A DNA stretch of 64,000 bases from CAZXVU01 sp964644465 (GCA_964644465.1 CAZXVU010000001.1:7805-71804); one strand, 5' to 3'; counted from the stretch's first letter, positions 8,695-17,147 are shown. Notes: generated by a model not told the origin, from the letters alone. A program made the numbers and translations.

Positions 8695-9991
8695 GGTGCA
8701 TCAACTTGTTATCGGGTGAAGTTTCTATTTGCAAACGGAAATTCTCAAGTGCTTTTTCAAAAGGAGCCAGCGATTTTGATTCAATGAAAGGAAATTCATG
8801 AGTTCCTTTCGTATCAAGCGCTTCCAAGACGTCGGAAATTCGGAGCGTGTCTACGGAGCGCGCGGGAATATATCCTGTCTGAATCTCATAAAGAAGCCCA
8901 CATTCGCAGAGATCATTCAAAATGGGCGAGGCCAAAGCGGTGGGAATTTGGTAGCGCTTTACTAACATTTCAAGAGTTAGAGGACCTTCTCCTTTCATAG
9001 TGCGAAGAACCGCCAAATGGACGATCCAAAGGCTCAAAATTCTCTTAAAACTATAACTCGTTTTCGCCGCAATCCCTTCGAATTCATGCGCTTCCTGCGT
9101 TTGATGGGCGTAGCTGATCTCAGCCCCCAGCAAAAGAAGAAAAAAGCTCAGCTGAATCCAGATTAAAAAGAGAGGCAGCGCAGCCATGCTACCATATATA
9201 GCCCCGTATCTGCTGACCCCAACCTGGAAATAGATATAGATCCATTGGACGATCACATAAAGGCTTCCCGCAAACAACCCGCCCCATAGCGCGGATCGGA
9301 AATGGACCTTTGTGTTCGGCATAAAAAGGTAAATAAAGGTGAAGAGGATCCAGAAAAGTGCATAAGGGATCAGATGTACGAGGAAAAGAAGGGCCGTAAT
9401 GACACCAGCACCAAGCGGCAATGACCGGATGAACAGCTCCAGATTATCTACGACAAAAACGGTGAAGCTGTTAAAAAGAACGAAAAAGAAGGGCCCAAGT
9501 AGCATCAGAGCGAAATAATCGCTCAATACTCTCCGCCAGGTGCGCATTTTTTTCACGCCCCAGATATGGTTTAGAATCGTCTCCAAATTACTGAGAAGCA
9601 GGGTGACACTCCAAAATAAGATGACGAGTCCAACGCCTGCGATGATCCCTCCCCGCGCCTCCTCTAAAAACTTATCGGCATAAGTGAATAGCTCCACAAG
9701 AGCCGCATTCTGCTCTTTTAATTGGTCTAAAACTTCGTATCTAAGGATTTCATGGTACCCAAAGCCTCTTGCGACTGCCAAAGACATGGCCAAAATAGGC
9801 ACGATAGACATTAGGGTGTAATACGTTAAAGAAGACGCGCTCAAAGAGCATTTATCTTGAATGAAGCCGCGCAGAGATAAATAGGCGATACGCAGCCACT
9901 TGAAGAAAAAATGGCGCCAACCGCTCTCCCTGCTTAATGGGAAGTTCCAGAGTCCCTCCTGGAAAAACCCTTTGATTCTCTCAAATGCCAT
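8675..9991 (-). CDS. YihY/BrkB-family membrane protein
   Basis: 438 residues from ATG 9991 (an AGGG lies 9 bases upstream); the longer version from TTG 10036 has no ribosome site. Six membrane helices in the YihY/UPF0761 pattern, including LSASSLTYYTLMSIVPILAM and the C-terminal block YGAIYGSMAALPLFLIWIQL. The ~130-residue cytosolic tail (about 310-438) looks like a winged helix (LTLEMLVKRYQIPTALASPI, LCECGLLYEI). The family was once called RNase BN, but no nuclease motif exists; its function is unknown. It lies in an operon with manA and diverges from the phosphoribosyltransferase gene. Confidence 0.9.
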   Translation of the reverse strand: MAFERIKGFFQEGLWNFPLSRESGWRHFFFKWLRIAYLSLRGFIQDKCSLSASSLTYYTLMSIVPILAMSLAVARGFGYHEILRYEVLDQLKEQNAALVELFTYADKFLEEARGGIIAGVGLVILFWSVTLLLSNLETILNHIWGVKKMRTWRRVLSDYFALMLLGPFFFVLFNSFTVFVVDNLELFIRSLPLGAGVITALLFLVHLIPYALFWILFTFIYLFMPNTKVHFRSALWGGLFAGSLYVIVQWIYIYFQVGVSRYGAIYGSMAALPLFLIWIQLSFFLLLLGAEISYAHQTQEAHEFEGIAAKTSYSFKRILSLWIVHLAVLRTMKGEGPLTLEMLVKRYQIPTALASPILNDLCECGLLYEIQTGYIPARSVDTLRISDVLEALDTKGTHEFPFIESKSLAPFEKALENFRLQIETSPDNKLMHHVSDTL

Positions 9992-10039
9992 ATTTTTGAA
10001 CCCTAGCAGAGAAATCTCTTCTTGGCTACTCTGCAAACA

Positions 10040-10666
10040 ATGGCATTCAAAGACCGGATCGATGCAGGCAGACAGCTCGCGGCAGCTCTTTTAAAGTTCA
10101 AAGACGCTCCGAAAACCATCGTCATCGGACTTCCCCGTGGCGGCGTTGTCGTCGCCTATGAAGTAGCAAAAGCTCTTCATCTCCCTCTAGACGTGATCGT
10201 TCCCCGAAAGATTGGAGCGCCCCATAATCCTGAGCTGGCTATTGGAGCCATAGCGGGAGATACTATCCAGCTGGATCAAGCCCTGATCGCCCATCTAGGA
10301 GTTTCCCCTACTTTTATTGAAGAAGAGATCGCCAATGAGCGGCGGGAAGCGGAACGCCGCCTCGCCCTTTTTCGAAAAGGGAAACCCGCCCAGAATTTTA
10401 CCGGTTCCACAATCCTTCTTGTCGATGACGGCATAGCCACTGGCTCTACCATGCGCGCATCGATTGCCTATCTCAAAAAAATGAAAGCCAAGCACATTGT
10501 TGCGGCAGTCCCCGTCGGCCCCCCAGACACCATTACAGAACTCAAAAAATTGGTGGATGAAGTCATTTGCCCCTATACTCCCGCCTCCTTCTATGCCGTT
10601 GGCCAATTCTACGAAACTTTTTCCCAGACTGAAGATACCGAAGTCATCCATCTATTGAGATTGTGA
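10040..10666 (+). CDS. Phosphoribosyltransferase domain protein
   Basis: 208 residues from ATG 10040 (MAFKDRIDAGRQLAAAL is the usual N-terminus of this subgroup; the upstream TTG start is not needed). The PRPP-binding motif ILLVDDGIATGSTM is intact and the GLPRGGVVVAYEVA and VIVPRKIGAPHNPELAIGAI segments are typical. In many bacteria this domain is the N-terminal half of a fusion with a dienelactone-hydrolase-like domain; here the partner is a separate gene 0.65 kb downstream (11316). Substrate unknown. Confidence 0.9.
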   Translation: MAFKDRIDAGRQLAAALLKFKDAPKTIVIGLPRGGVVVAYEVAKALHLPLDVIVPRKIGAPHNPELAIGAIAGDTIQLDQALIAHLGVSPTFIEEEIANERREAERRLALFRKGKPAQNFTGSTILLVDDGIATGSTMRASIAYLKKMKAKHIVAAVPVGPPDTITELKKLVDEVICPYTPASFYAVGQFYETFSQTEDTEVIHLLRL

Positions 10667-10718
10667 GAAAAGCCCATTTAGAATATATCCTTAAGGCTCG
10701 AATGAAAGAGTAATCATT

Positions 10719-11012
10719 ATGGGATCAGCAATTCCCAGATTAAATGGTATTCCAGGGTTCATGAAAAACGAGAACGCCCCCTCTCGAGGCGCTTTCGCAG
10801 TTCTTGCCTTAAGCTCGCTTGTAGAGATTGTAAAATCTGCTGTGAAAGGGATTTTTGCTTCCCTTGTTGCTCTGATCTGCTGCGGGTGTAATTCCAAATG
10901 GAATAAAAAAGCCATTGAAGAAATTAAAGGGACCTTTACTTTCCTCTTTCTTTTTCCAGTATGTCTTGCTGGTATTGCTGCCCCTCGAGTTGTAGAAAAA
11001 TTAATGAGCTAA
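10719..11012 (+). CDS. Small membrane protein (paralogue of next gene)
   Basis: 97 residues with two hydrophobic helices (about 27-55 and 70-90) separated by a short basic loop (NSKWNKKAIEEI) and ending in APRVVEKL. The same plan (helix, basic loop KKMNQKVVLNA, helix, CPKTINHS) is seen in the next gene, so the two look like diverged duplicates. Family not recognised. It sits inside the phosphoribosyltransferase/hydrolase cluster, all on one strand, which suggests co-transcription. Confidence 0.6.
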   Translation: MGSAIPRLNGIPGFMKNENAPSRGAFAVLALSSLVEIVKSAVKGIFASLVALICCGCNSKWNKKAIEEIKGTFTFLFLFPVCLAGIAAPRVVEKLMS

Positions 11013-11023
11013 TGAGTTAATTT

Positions 11024-11323
11024 ATGATGCCCGCCACTGCTGCCGCCCCCCATCCCCACCCACAGCACAACCTCCGTCCTTTAACCCGATGCGAGTTTGC
11101 GACTGGATTTGTCGTTGTCATCTGCAAAATTGCGATGTATACCCTCCTAACCCTCGCCACCTTTTTAGCCTCTGCCGTCTCTCTTGGCTTATGGAAGAAA
11201 ATGAATCAAAAAGTCGTTCTAAATGCTTCTCAGACCGCCTTGCATGTCATCAGCCTTCCTTTGATGTTCTTTGGAATCCTCTGTCCCAAAACCATCAATC
11301 ATAGTTTAGATAGAAATGGCTGA
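11024..11323 (+). CDS. Small membrane protein (paralogue of previous gene)
   Basis: 99 residues: a Pro/His-rich N-terminus (PATAAAPHPHPQHN), then two hydrophobic helices (about 26-55 and 70-90) with the same loop and tail arrangement as the previous gene. ATG at 11024 or 11027; no strong ribosome site. The last 8 bp overlap the start of the hydrolase gene, which implies translational coupling. Two-helix hairpin proteins of this size are common among chlamydial inclusion-membrane candidates, but here the loop is short and the context metabolic. Confidence 0.6.
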   Translation: MMPATAAAPHPHPQHNLRPLTRCEFATGFVVVICKIAMYTLLTLATFLASAVSLGLWKKMNQKVVLNASQTALHVISLPLMFFGILCPKTINHSLDRNG

Positions 11324-11951
11324 GATCCAAATCCAAATCGGCCCTCATGTTCTTTTCGGGGACTTAATCATCCCTGAAAAAGCAGAAGGACTTGTTATTT
11401 TTGCGCATGGCAGCGGAAGCGGAAGGCATAGTTCCCGCAATCAGCTTGTAGCCCGCCAGCTTCAAGGCCGAAAATTTGCTACTTTGCTGTTTGATTTACT
11501 CACCCTCAAAGAAGAAGCTATCGACGAGAGAACCCGCGAGTTCCGATTCGATATCCCTTTTCTAGCAAAGAGGCTAGTCCACGCCACCGACTGGGTCCAG
11601 AAAAACCATTCTCTACCTCTTGGCTACTACGGAGCCAGCACAGGCGCAGCAGCAGCCCTGAGAGCCGCCGCCGAAAAAGGATCTGCCATCCGAGCCATCG
11701 TCTCCCGAGGCGGAAGGCCCGACCTTGCTAAAGACTCATTTTCAAGAGTCACTGCTCCCACACTTTTAATTGTAGGAAGCTTAGACACTGAAGTGCTATC
11801 GCTCAACGAAATGGCCCTGCAGTCTCTCACCTGCGTCAAAAAGCTAGAGATAGTTCCCGGCGCCACCCACCTCTTCGAAGAGCCAGGCAAACTAGAAATC
11901 GTTGCCAAACTCGCCGGCGACTGGTTCCACAAACACCTACCACAGAGATAA
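11316..11951 (+). CDS. Dienelactone-hydrolase-like alpha/beta hydrolase
   Basis: 211 residues. An HGSGSGRHSSRNQ oxyanion segment near residue 31 and the nucleophile elbow GYYGASTGAAAAL (Ser in GASTG); Asp in LIVGSLDTEVL and His in PGATHLFEEPG complete the triad. This is the version usually fused behind the phosphoribosyltransferase domain found at 10040. It overlaps the preceding small gene by 8 bp. A serine hydrolase; the substrate is unknown. Confidence 0.88.
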   Translation: MAEIQIQIGPHVLFGDLIIPEKAEGLVIFAHGSGSGRHSSRNQLVARQLQGRKFATLLFDLLTLKEEAIDERTREFRFDIPFLAKRLVHATDWVQKNHSLPLGYYGASTGAAAALRAAAEKGSAIRAIVSRGGRPDLAKDSFSRVTAPTLLIVGSLDTEVLSLNEMALQSLTCVKKLEIVPGATHLFEEPGKLEIVAKLAGDWFHKHLPQR

Positions 11952-12034
11952 TAAATAGGCGGGGAGGCCCCGCACCCCAATTTTTCACCACTGAGACACT
12001 GAGAACACTGAGGCGGGGAGGCCCCGCACCCCCA
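11950..12034. repeat. 85-bp inverted repeat, left copy
   Basis: This 85-bp sequence occurs again in reverse complement at 12624-12708 with a single difference (A at 12005). Each copy contains two direct copies of GGCGGGGAGGCCCCGCACCC, each of which can form the hairpin GCGGGG-AGG-CCCCGC, separated by a CACTGAGA-type word repeat. Together the two copies bracket exactly one gene (12051-12620). Confidence 0.9.
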
Positions 12035-12050
12035 GTATGGAGTAGGAGAT

Positions 12051-12620
12051 ATGAGGAATGTTTTATTCTTTTTATTCGTATTCATTGAAGCCTATTCACA
12101 AACGAATTGGTATGTGATCACTGGCGGGCCTTCTTCTGGAAAATCTAAGCTGATGGATGCCCTTGCCTTCCAAGGCTTTTCGGTAAGACCAGAAGCGGCG
12201 CGAATTCTGATCGATGAACAAATGAGCCAGGGACAAACTCTCTCACAGATACGTGGAAACGAAGAAGCCTTTCAATATCTTGTTTTGCAGATGAAAATCG
12301 ATGCAGAAGCTGCTGCTGAATCCAACGAAATCATATTTTGGGAACGGGGAATTCCCGATAGTATAACCTACTTGGAACAAAGCAAAGGTGATTCTGAAAT
12401 AGCCAAGCATGCGAGTCATAGTCATTACAAAGGAATCTTTCTTCTCGACAGATTGCCAACCTATGAAAGCGATTATGCAAGAACAGAGAACGAAGTAGAG
12501 GCCGCTCAAATTCATGAAGGTCTCCGCAATACCTATAGAGAGCTTGGTTACGATGTAATCTCAGTTCCAGTACTCCCGATTTCAGAACGAGTGAACTTCA
12601 TTCTTCAACACTCTCAATAA
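12051..12620 (+). CDS. Exported P-loop ATPase (AAA_28/NadR-like)
   Basis: 189 residues. Walker A is GGPSSGKS (25-32), followed by a kinase-like pattern (RPEAARILIDEQM, IIFWERGIPDSITYLE with the catalytic acidic residue, LDRLPTYESDYARTEN lid) as in AAA_28 / NadR-type small-molecule kinases. The first ~17 residues (MRNVLFFLFVFIEAYSQ) form a signal-peptide-like segment, odd for an ATP-using enzyme. The only possible start is ATG 12051, behind TAGGAG (12043-12048). The gene is flanked on both sides by 85-bp inverted repeats, like a cassette. Fold assignment good, substrate unknown. Confidence 0.8.
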   Translation: MRNVLFFLFVFIEAYSQTNWYVITGGPSSGKSKLMDALAFQGFSVRPEAARILIDEQMSQGQTLSQIRGNEEAFQYLVLQMKIDAEAAAESNEIIFWERGIPDSITYLEQSKGDSEIAKHASHSHYKGIFLLDRLPTYESDYARTENEVEAAQIHEGLRNTYRELGYDVISVPVLPISERVNFILQHSQ

Positions 12621-12623
12621 ATT

Positions 12624-12708
12624 TGGGGGTGCGGGGCCTCCCCGCCTCAGTGCTCTCAGTGTCTCAGTGGTGAAAAATTGGGGTGCGGGGCCTCCCCGCC
12701 TATTTATT
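12624..12708. repeat. 85-bp inverted repeat, right copy
   Basis: Reverse complement of 11950-12034 with one mismatch. It starts 4 bp after the stop codon of the bracketed gene and runs 5 bp into the 3' end of the convergent kinase-like gene (stop at 12704), so it may also serve as a bidirectional terminator. Confidence 0.9.
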
Positions 12709-13504
12709 CTCTCGGCGGTTTGATTTTGCTACTTGTCCTATCCAAATAAATAACCACCTCTTCAGGGAAGTGCATCTCAAGCCAATCGCGGAAACGATGC
12801 GTCCCATTCCACCATTCCATCTCGATCCCCTCAAATTCCTCTAATTCTCCATTTTGATAGAGCCTGCCTGGATCAATGTGCAATAAGACACCGTCTGCCA
12901 GTCCGAAATTGTTCTCCACATCATGGTCGGCATCGCCAATTCTTTTGCCGATCCTCTGAGCCAAGTAATCCGTATACTGATCAATGACGCGATAGAGCCC
13001 CTCAATCCCCTCATTCTCAAATAGCTTTTGCAGCCCAGACGCAAAAGGCTCTCCCCTTTTTTGAAGAAGGAATGGCGTCTTTTGTAGATCGATCAAAAAT
13101 GTGCGGCTGGCGCGATCTTTGATCCGGATCACAGGCAAAGGGTCTGTGGTTGGTTTTAAATGAAGATTAAGAATCCCCGCTTCTTTCAATTCAGCTGCGA
13201 TCTTGTAGCTTTTTTCATAGAAATCCTTCCGCAGGGCCCTTTTGGGCATTTCTATGTTTCGAATGAACGGAAGACGGCCGTACCAGGGCAAGGCTAAATA
13301 CTTTTGATTGAAAAACTTGATGACGCTCTTCCCATCTTCGCTGACAAATACGAACGATTGCCTGCCCTTGTTGAGATACTGGTAAGTCTCCTGAAACTCC
13401 CCTTTGACAGACACGGCCCCGATGTTCTCAGGAGAAAATCCCGCCGTCCTCCAGAGCGCTACACCAGATAAAACGACTACAATAAGGAGCCTCAAGGATC
13501 GCAT
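12704..13504 (-). CDS. Exported kinase-like protein, paralogue 4
   Basis: 266 residues, last gene of a four-gene tandem array. A short hydrophobic N-terminus (about 4-20) suggests export or an inner-membrane anchor. The kinase-like signature is: a glycine-loop-like YLNKGRQSFVFVSEDGKSVIKFF with Lys63; a hinge-like FLLQKRGEPF; then Asp193, Asn199 (NNFG) and Asp211-x-Gly213 (HIDPG). The Asp-Asn-Asp spacing (6 and 12) is the same in all four paralogues. It overlaps the upstream gene by 13 bp. No assignment beyond a protein-kinase-like fold is possible; the substrate is unknown. Confidence 0.75.
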   Translation of the reverse strand: MRSLRLLIVVVLSGVALWRTAGFSPENIGAVSVKGEFQETYQYLNKGRQSFVFVSEDGKSVIKFFNQKYLALPWYGRLPFIRNIEMPKRALRKDFYEKSYKIAAELKEAGILNLHLKPTTDPLPVIRIKDRASRTFLIDLQKTPFLLQKRGEPFASGLQKLFENEGIEGLYRVIDQYTDYLAQRIGKRIGDADHDVENNFGLADGVLLHIDPGRLYQNGELEEFEGIEMEWWNGTHRFRDWLEMHFPEEVVIYLDRTSSKIKPPRE

Positions 13505-14352
13505 TGTTCATCGAGGTAAGCAATCCATTCAGGGGCTGTTTTCTTCAGCCAACGGCGGAGGCGGTTGGTATACCTTTCAATCTCTTCTTTTTGGTTTTCT
13601 GGTTTTTGGATATCTGCACTATAGCCGTAATTCCCAAAATCGAATTCAAGAGCCCGATCTTCCAAGAAGCCAAAGTTCCTGCTTAAATTGGGATCGGAAT
13701 TGCCGATCCCTTTTCCAGTGCGGGATCGAAGGAGCGCCAGAAACTCATCGATGCGCCGCTGGACTGTGGAAGCATCTCCCCTTTGGATTGCCTCAAGGAG
13801 GGTTTTTCGAAAAGGCTGAGCCCTTTTTTGCAGCGCAAAACGGTAGTTTTCTAACTGGAGTTGATAGGTTCTTCCAATCGGGTCTTTGCATTCGAATAGA
13901 GGAAGCTTTTCTGAATTGGGATTGAGATGTATATAGATCAATCCCGTTTCCTCTGAGGCCTTATCAAAAGCAAGCTTGCAAGCATTGAAAACGCTTAAGA
14001 TTTTGGTCTCTAAGCGGGTTCTGTTTTTCTTTTTCTTAAAATGTTTACGAAAGAAAAAACGGAGAGGCGTTATGGGTTGCTCAAAACGGAACAGCTTTAA
14101 GACATATTGGCCATCTTGACTTGCAAAAACATAGCATTGCGCTCCCTTGCTGAGATAAGAATAAGGCTGGCTCAATATTTGATCGAGATTCTGGTTCTTT
14201 TCCACTTCCCATTCAGGATGGAATGGGAGCTCCAACCGCATCTTTGCAATCCGGAAGCCTTCTGTGAGACGTTTTGCGCAAACGGGTAGAGAAAGCATTA
14301 AGGCGGCCAAAATAAAAAGAAAAAGAGCTCTTCTCATTGCTTTTTGAGCCAA
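13492..14352 (-). CDS. Exported kinase-like protein, paralogue 3
   Basis: 286 residues. Signal-peptide-like N-terminus (about 8-25, LFLFILAALMLSLPVCA in the RALFLFILAA context). Signature: YLSKGAQCYVFASQDGQYVLKLF with Lys86; FALQKRAQPF; GKGIGNSDPNLSRNFG with Asp220 and Asn226; EFDFG with Asp238 and Gly240, the last being an actual DFG. Between them lies an ETGLIYIHLNPNSEKLP block shared by the family. It overlaps the neighbours by 13 and 19 bp, so all four genes are one operon. Confidence 0.78.
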   Translation of the reverse strand: MAQKAMRRALFLFILAALMLSLPVCAKRLTEGFRIAKMRLELPFHPEWEVEKNQNLDQILSQPYSYLSKGAQCYVFASQDGQYVLKLFRFEQPITPLRFFFRKHFKKKKNRTRLETKILSVFNACKLAFDKASEETGLIYIHLNPNSEKLPLFECKDPIGRTYQLQLENYRFALQKRAQPFRKTLLEAIQRGDASTVQRRIDEFLALLRSRTGKGIGNSDPNLSRNFGFLEDRALEFDFGNYGYSADIQKPENQKEEIERYTNRLRRWLKKTAPEWIAYLDEQCDP

Positions 14353-15131
14353 TCGTTAAGATGTTTCATGAATCCCGCTACTTCGTCTTCTGGAAAATTT
14401 GATGTGTAGGAAAAATTGCCGATATCGACCGAGACAACTTTCCCATCCAGCACGCCGAAATTATCGCTTAATTTAGGATCTTCATTGGTCATCCCTCTAG
14501 ATCGAAATTCTTCCAGAAGCGTTCGGTAGGAATCGATCAATTCTTCTGGATGTTCAGACCTAGCTAGAGTTTTTAAAAGAGGATCTGCCTTTCTTTGCAG
14601 CACGAATCGGTATCGGCCCGCATCCACTTTATGGGAAAATCCTAGGCGGTCTTTCACAATTAAATCGGGAAATTTTTCTTTTTGAGGGTTGAGATGGACA
14701 AAGACCACGCCGGTCAAATCTCGTGCGGATGTATAGCAAAGATACGATGAGTTGAATGTCTTTATAGCACTCGCCTTGACTGTTCTCTTGATCTCTTTTT
14801 CTTTGTTAAGGAACTTTTTTTTCAGAATTCGAATCATTTTTTGGCCCAATTGCATTCGGCATGTATCAAATCGAAATAGCTTAAGTACATATTTTTTATC
14901 ATGGCTTAAAAAAACGTAAGATTGCTTCCCTTTGCTGAAATAGGTAAAAGGGGCGCTGAAAATTCCCTCGATTTTCTCTATATCGTCGGAAGCGGGTATT
15001 TCCCATTTGGGATTAGAGGCAACTTCGATATTACATTTTTCCATACGGAACGGATGCACAGTTCTCTTATAGGCTCCTGGAAGCCATAAAGAAAAATAGA
15101 TCACTGCGGCAAACATTATGAACCGGAACAT
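14334..15131 (-). CDS. Exported kinase-like protein, paralogue 2
   Basis: 265 residues. N-terminal hydrophobic segment (about 2-20). Signature: YFSKGKQSYVFLSHDKKYVLKLF with Lys84; FVLQRKADP; RGMTNEDPKLSDNFG with Asp218 and Asn224; VDIG with Asp236 and Gly238. The shared middle block is GVVFVHLNPQKEKFP. It overlaps the upstream paralogue by 16 bp and the downstream one by 19 bp. Confidence 0.77.
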   Translation of the reverse strand: MFRFIMFAAVIYFSLWLPGAYKRTVHPFRMEKCNIEVASNPKWEIPASDDIEKIEGIFSAPFTYFSKGKQSYVFLSHDKKYVLKLFRFDTCRMQLGQKMIRILKKKFLNKEKEIKRTVKASAIKTFNSSYLCYTSARDLTGVVFVHLNPQKEKFPDLIVKDRLGFSHKVDAGRYRFVLQRKADPLLKTLARSEHPEELIDSYRTLLEEFRSRGMTNEDPKLSDNFGVLDGKVVSVDIGNFSYTSNFPEDEVAGFMKHLNDWLKKQ

Positions 15132-15994
15132 TTTTCCTCAATTCTTTGATCAAACCAATCTGTAATTTCCGAATCGATTCCTGCAAGCCACTCATGGACA
15201 TGCTTTGCTGTTTCCCGAAAAGAAGCCTCAAAAGCCTCTGGACCCATCGACGGTTTGCGATAAAAACTTCCTATGTCGATCTGTATTCCTTTCTCCCCAT
15301 CGAAGCCGAAATTGGGCAAAAATGAGGAATCTTTGTTGAAAATCCCCTTCCTCGAGCGGCTCTCAATGACAACAATAAACGCCTCTAAGATTTCTTCTGC
15401 TCTTTTTAAATCCCCAGATTTTAAAGAGCTCTCAAAAGCGGGCAGCATTAATGAATGCTTCTGTTGCAAGATGAAGGGCATCTTGTCGAGATCCAATCGG
15501 TATCTCCATCCAAGACGATCTATCACAACCACAGAATTTTTCAAATCATCTGTCTGATACAAGTGCAGGTAAATGACGCCTGTCTCTTTTTGCAGTTCAT
15601 CAAAGGCGATTTGAAAACTATTCAAGGTAAATTTCTCTCTCCATGAAAACCTTGCGAGAAGCTCTTTCCGGTACGGATCTAAAAATGAAAATCTGCAAGT
15701 TTTGAGCCAAAAGGGCAATTCAAACATATCGAGTCGCGGCAGCTTTAAGACGTATTTGCCATCAAGGCTTGCAAAGGCATAGCATTGACGCCCTCTTCCA
15801 ATGAAATGAAATGGCTGATCTAGGGCTTTTAGAACTTCTAAGCTCGCTGGCTTTGAAAGGTCCGGTCTTGCCGGATAGGCTGTTCTGACGCGTAGAATAT
15901 GGAAGCCGTCTTTCGCCCAGTGCCATCCCTTTCCAATGCCCGCTCCTGCTAGGACCATCAAGGCCAAAACAATGATTTTTTTGAACACGTTCAT
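15116..15994 (-). CDS. Exported kinase-like protein, paralogue 1 (first gene of operon)
   Basis: 292 residues. Hydrophobic N-terminus (IIVLALMVLAGAGIG). Signature: FIGRGRQCYAFASLDGKYVLKL with Lys84; FILQQKHS; GIFNKDSSFLPNFG with Asp222 and Asn228; QIDIG with Asp240 and Gly242. An AGG directly precedes ATG 15994, so an in-frame GTG at 15988 (6 bases from AGG) is an equally good start. No promoter obvious. This is the least similar copy in the hinge region but keeps all key residues. Confidence 0.77.
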   Translation of the reverse strand: MNVFKKIIVLALMVLAGAGIGKGWHWAKDGFHILRVRTAYPARPDLSKPASLEVLKALDQPFHFIGRGRQCYAFASLDGKYVLKLPRLDMFELPFWLKTCRFSFLDPYRKELLARFSWREKFTLNSFQIAFDELQKETGVIYLHLYQTDDLKNSVVVIDRLGWRYRLDLDKMPFILQQKHSLMLPAFESSLKSGDLKRAEEILEAFIVVIESRSRKGIFNKDSSFLPNFGFDGEKGIQIDIGSFYRKPSMGPEAFEASFRETAKHVHEWLAGIDSEITDWFDQRIEEKCSGS

Positions 15995-16103
15995 CCTAAA
16001 AAAACTCTAGAATAGTCCTGGAAAAGGTTAAGTGCAAGGTGCTTTGGCTCAAAAAAAGGTTGAAATTCAGAGGAATGCCTTTCCCTGCTAAAATGGGGGG
16101 TGC

Positions 16104-16550
16104 ATGGCACCCGTACCAGAACTAAAAAGCTCTTCATTCATTCCTCTGCCTGAGGTTTCTCAGAAAGCGAATCGATGGCTCCAGGAAAAGCTCCGCTCTT
16201 TCAATAAAGAAAGCATTCAAGATCTCACTCCCGATGAGAAAAGCCAGATCATTGAAGCTGCGAAAACGGAAGCGAAAAATGAACGGACAAAATGCATAGC
16301 GAATGCAATCCTTGCATCTCTTGCAGCGATTGCCATTTTACCCATCCTCATTATCCTCTCATTTTTTCTCGGAGCCACAGTTTTGGAAGTTCTGCCAGAC
16401 GCTCTCTATTTTCCTGCTGCCGCAGGAGGGATTGTTGGCGGAGGATTTGCGGGTTGGAAACTCATTCAAGGCGCCGGACATTTAACTCAAAATACCTATC
16501 ATCGCTGGCAAGAAGCGCGCCATCTTGAAGTGCTCTCCGAACGTATCTAA
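16104..16550 (+). CDS. Inc-like bilobed membrane protein
   Basis: 148 residues. A charged N-terminal half (about 1-60) is followed by two hydrophobic helices close together (about 65-92 and 97-125) rich in Ala/Gly/Ile/Leu, then a short charged tail. This bilobed hydrophobic profile is the usual criterion for chlamydial inclusion-membrane (Inc) proteins secreted by the type III system. A G-run (16095-16100) precedes ATG 16104. No family recognised by sequence; the Inc label is an inference from topology only. Confidence 0.65.
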   Translation: MAPVPELKSSSFIPLPEVSQKANRWLQEKLRSFNKESIQDLTPDEKSQIIEAAKTEAKNERTKCIANAILASLAAIAILPILIILSFFLGATVLEVLPDALYFPAAAGGIVGGGFAGWKLIQGAGHLTQNTYHRWQEARHLEVLSERI

Positions 16551-16616
16551 TCTCTAGCATTAAATATTTCATTAAGATATAGATGTGGGGAAAAAAAGCT
16601 ATTTTTTGGAGGCTCC

Positions 16617-17147
16617 ATGTATTTGTCTTTCCATAAGGGAATAAAAGCCATTGCTATCCTCTTTTTGGCTCTCTTATTCCTTGCAACACCCAAACCCTTT
16701 TTCGCATCGATCATCAAATTCCCTCCAGGCGGGGAAAAGCAATTAACCTACCTAGATCTTATCTGCACAGATCAAGATAAATCGAATATCTATGAAATCA
16801 TCACAACCATGTCAGACAATGGGAAGCTCAGCCTTCTTCTCAAACAAGGCCACTTAAAACAACTGGGAGCGCAAATCAACCACGTCCACCCATTAAAATT
16901 CATGTCCACTATCTTCTCGAATCCTAGATTGAAAATGTGCATGCCAGAAATCTTTGACGATTATTTCAAGCGCAATGGTTTTATGGATGGCCTTGGACCC
17001 AGTTTAGAGCGCGAATCTGAAAAAGGGAAATTGATCCAATTTCTGAATGATTTTGCCTCAGAAGTCAATGTAAACCCCGAAAGTATACGAGGATTTTTCC
17101 TAGCCAGAGACTGGGAAAATCTCGTCCGTTTTCTGATGCAGTCGTGA
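16617..17147 (+). CDS. Secreted hypothetical protein (paralogous pair, first)
   Basis: 176 residues. Signal peptide about 1-32 (IKAIAILFLALLFLATPKPFFA). The mature part has a helical domain (about 45-176) with the block HVHPLKFMSTIFSNPRLKMCMPEIF and the ending NPESIRGFFLARDWENLVRFLM. The same domain is the C-terminal half of the next gene (LHPFRFLWTIFSNPDLKKLMPIVF). A TTTGGAGG ribosome site ends at about 16612. Family of unknown function. Confidence 0.75.
   Translation: MYLSFHKGIKAIAILFLALLFLATPKPFFASIIKFPPGGEKQLTYLDLICTDQDKSNIYEIITTMSDNGKLSLLLKQGHLKQLGAQINHVHPLKFMSTIFSNPRLKMCMPEIFDDYFKRNGFMDGLGPSLERESEKGKLIQFLNDFASEVNVNPESIRGFFLARDWENLVRFLMQS

Noticed and set aside
10022..10036. Overlapping TTG starts for the YihY and phosphoribosyltransferase genes
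   Set aside because: Later ATGs (9991 and 10040) give family-typical N-termini, and the TTG starts have no ribosome site.
11950..12708. Inverted repeats as an insertion sequence
   Set aside because: No transposase in between; the bracketed gene is a P-loop kinase-like gene.
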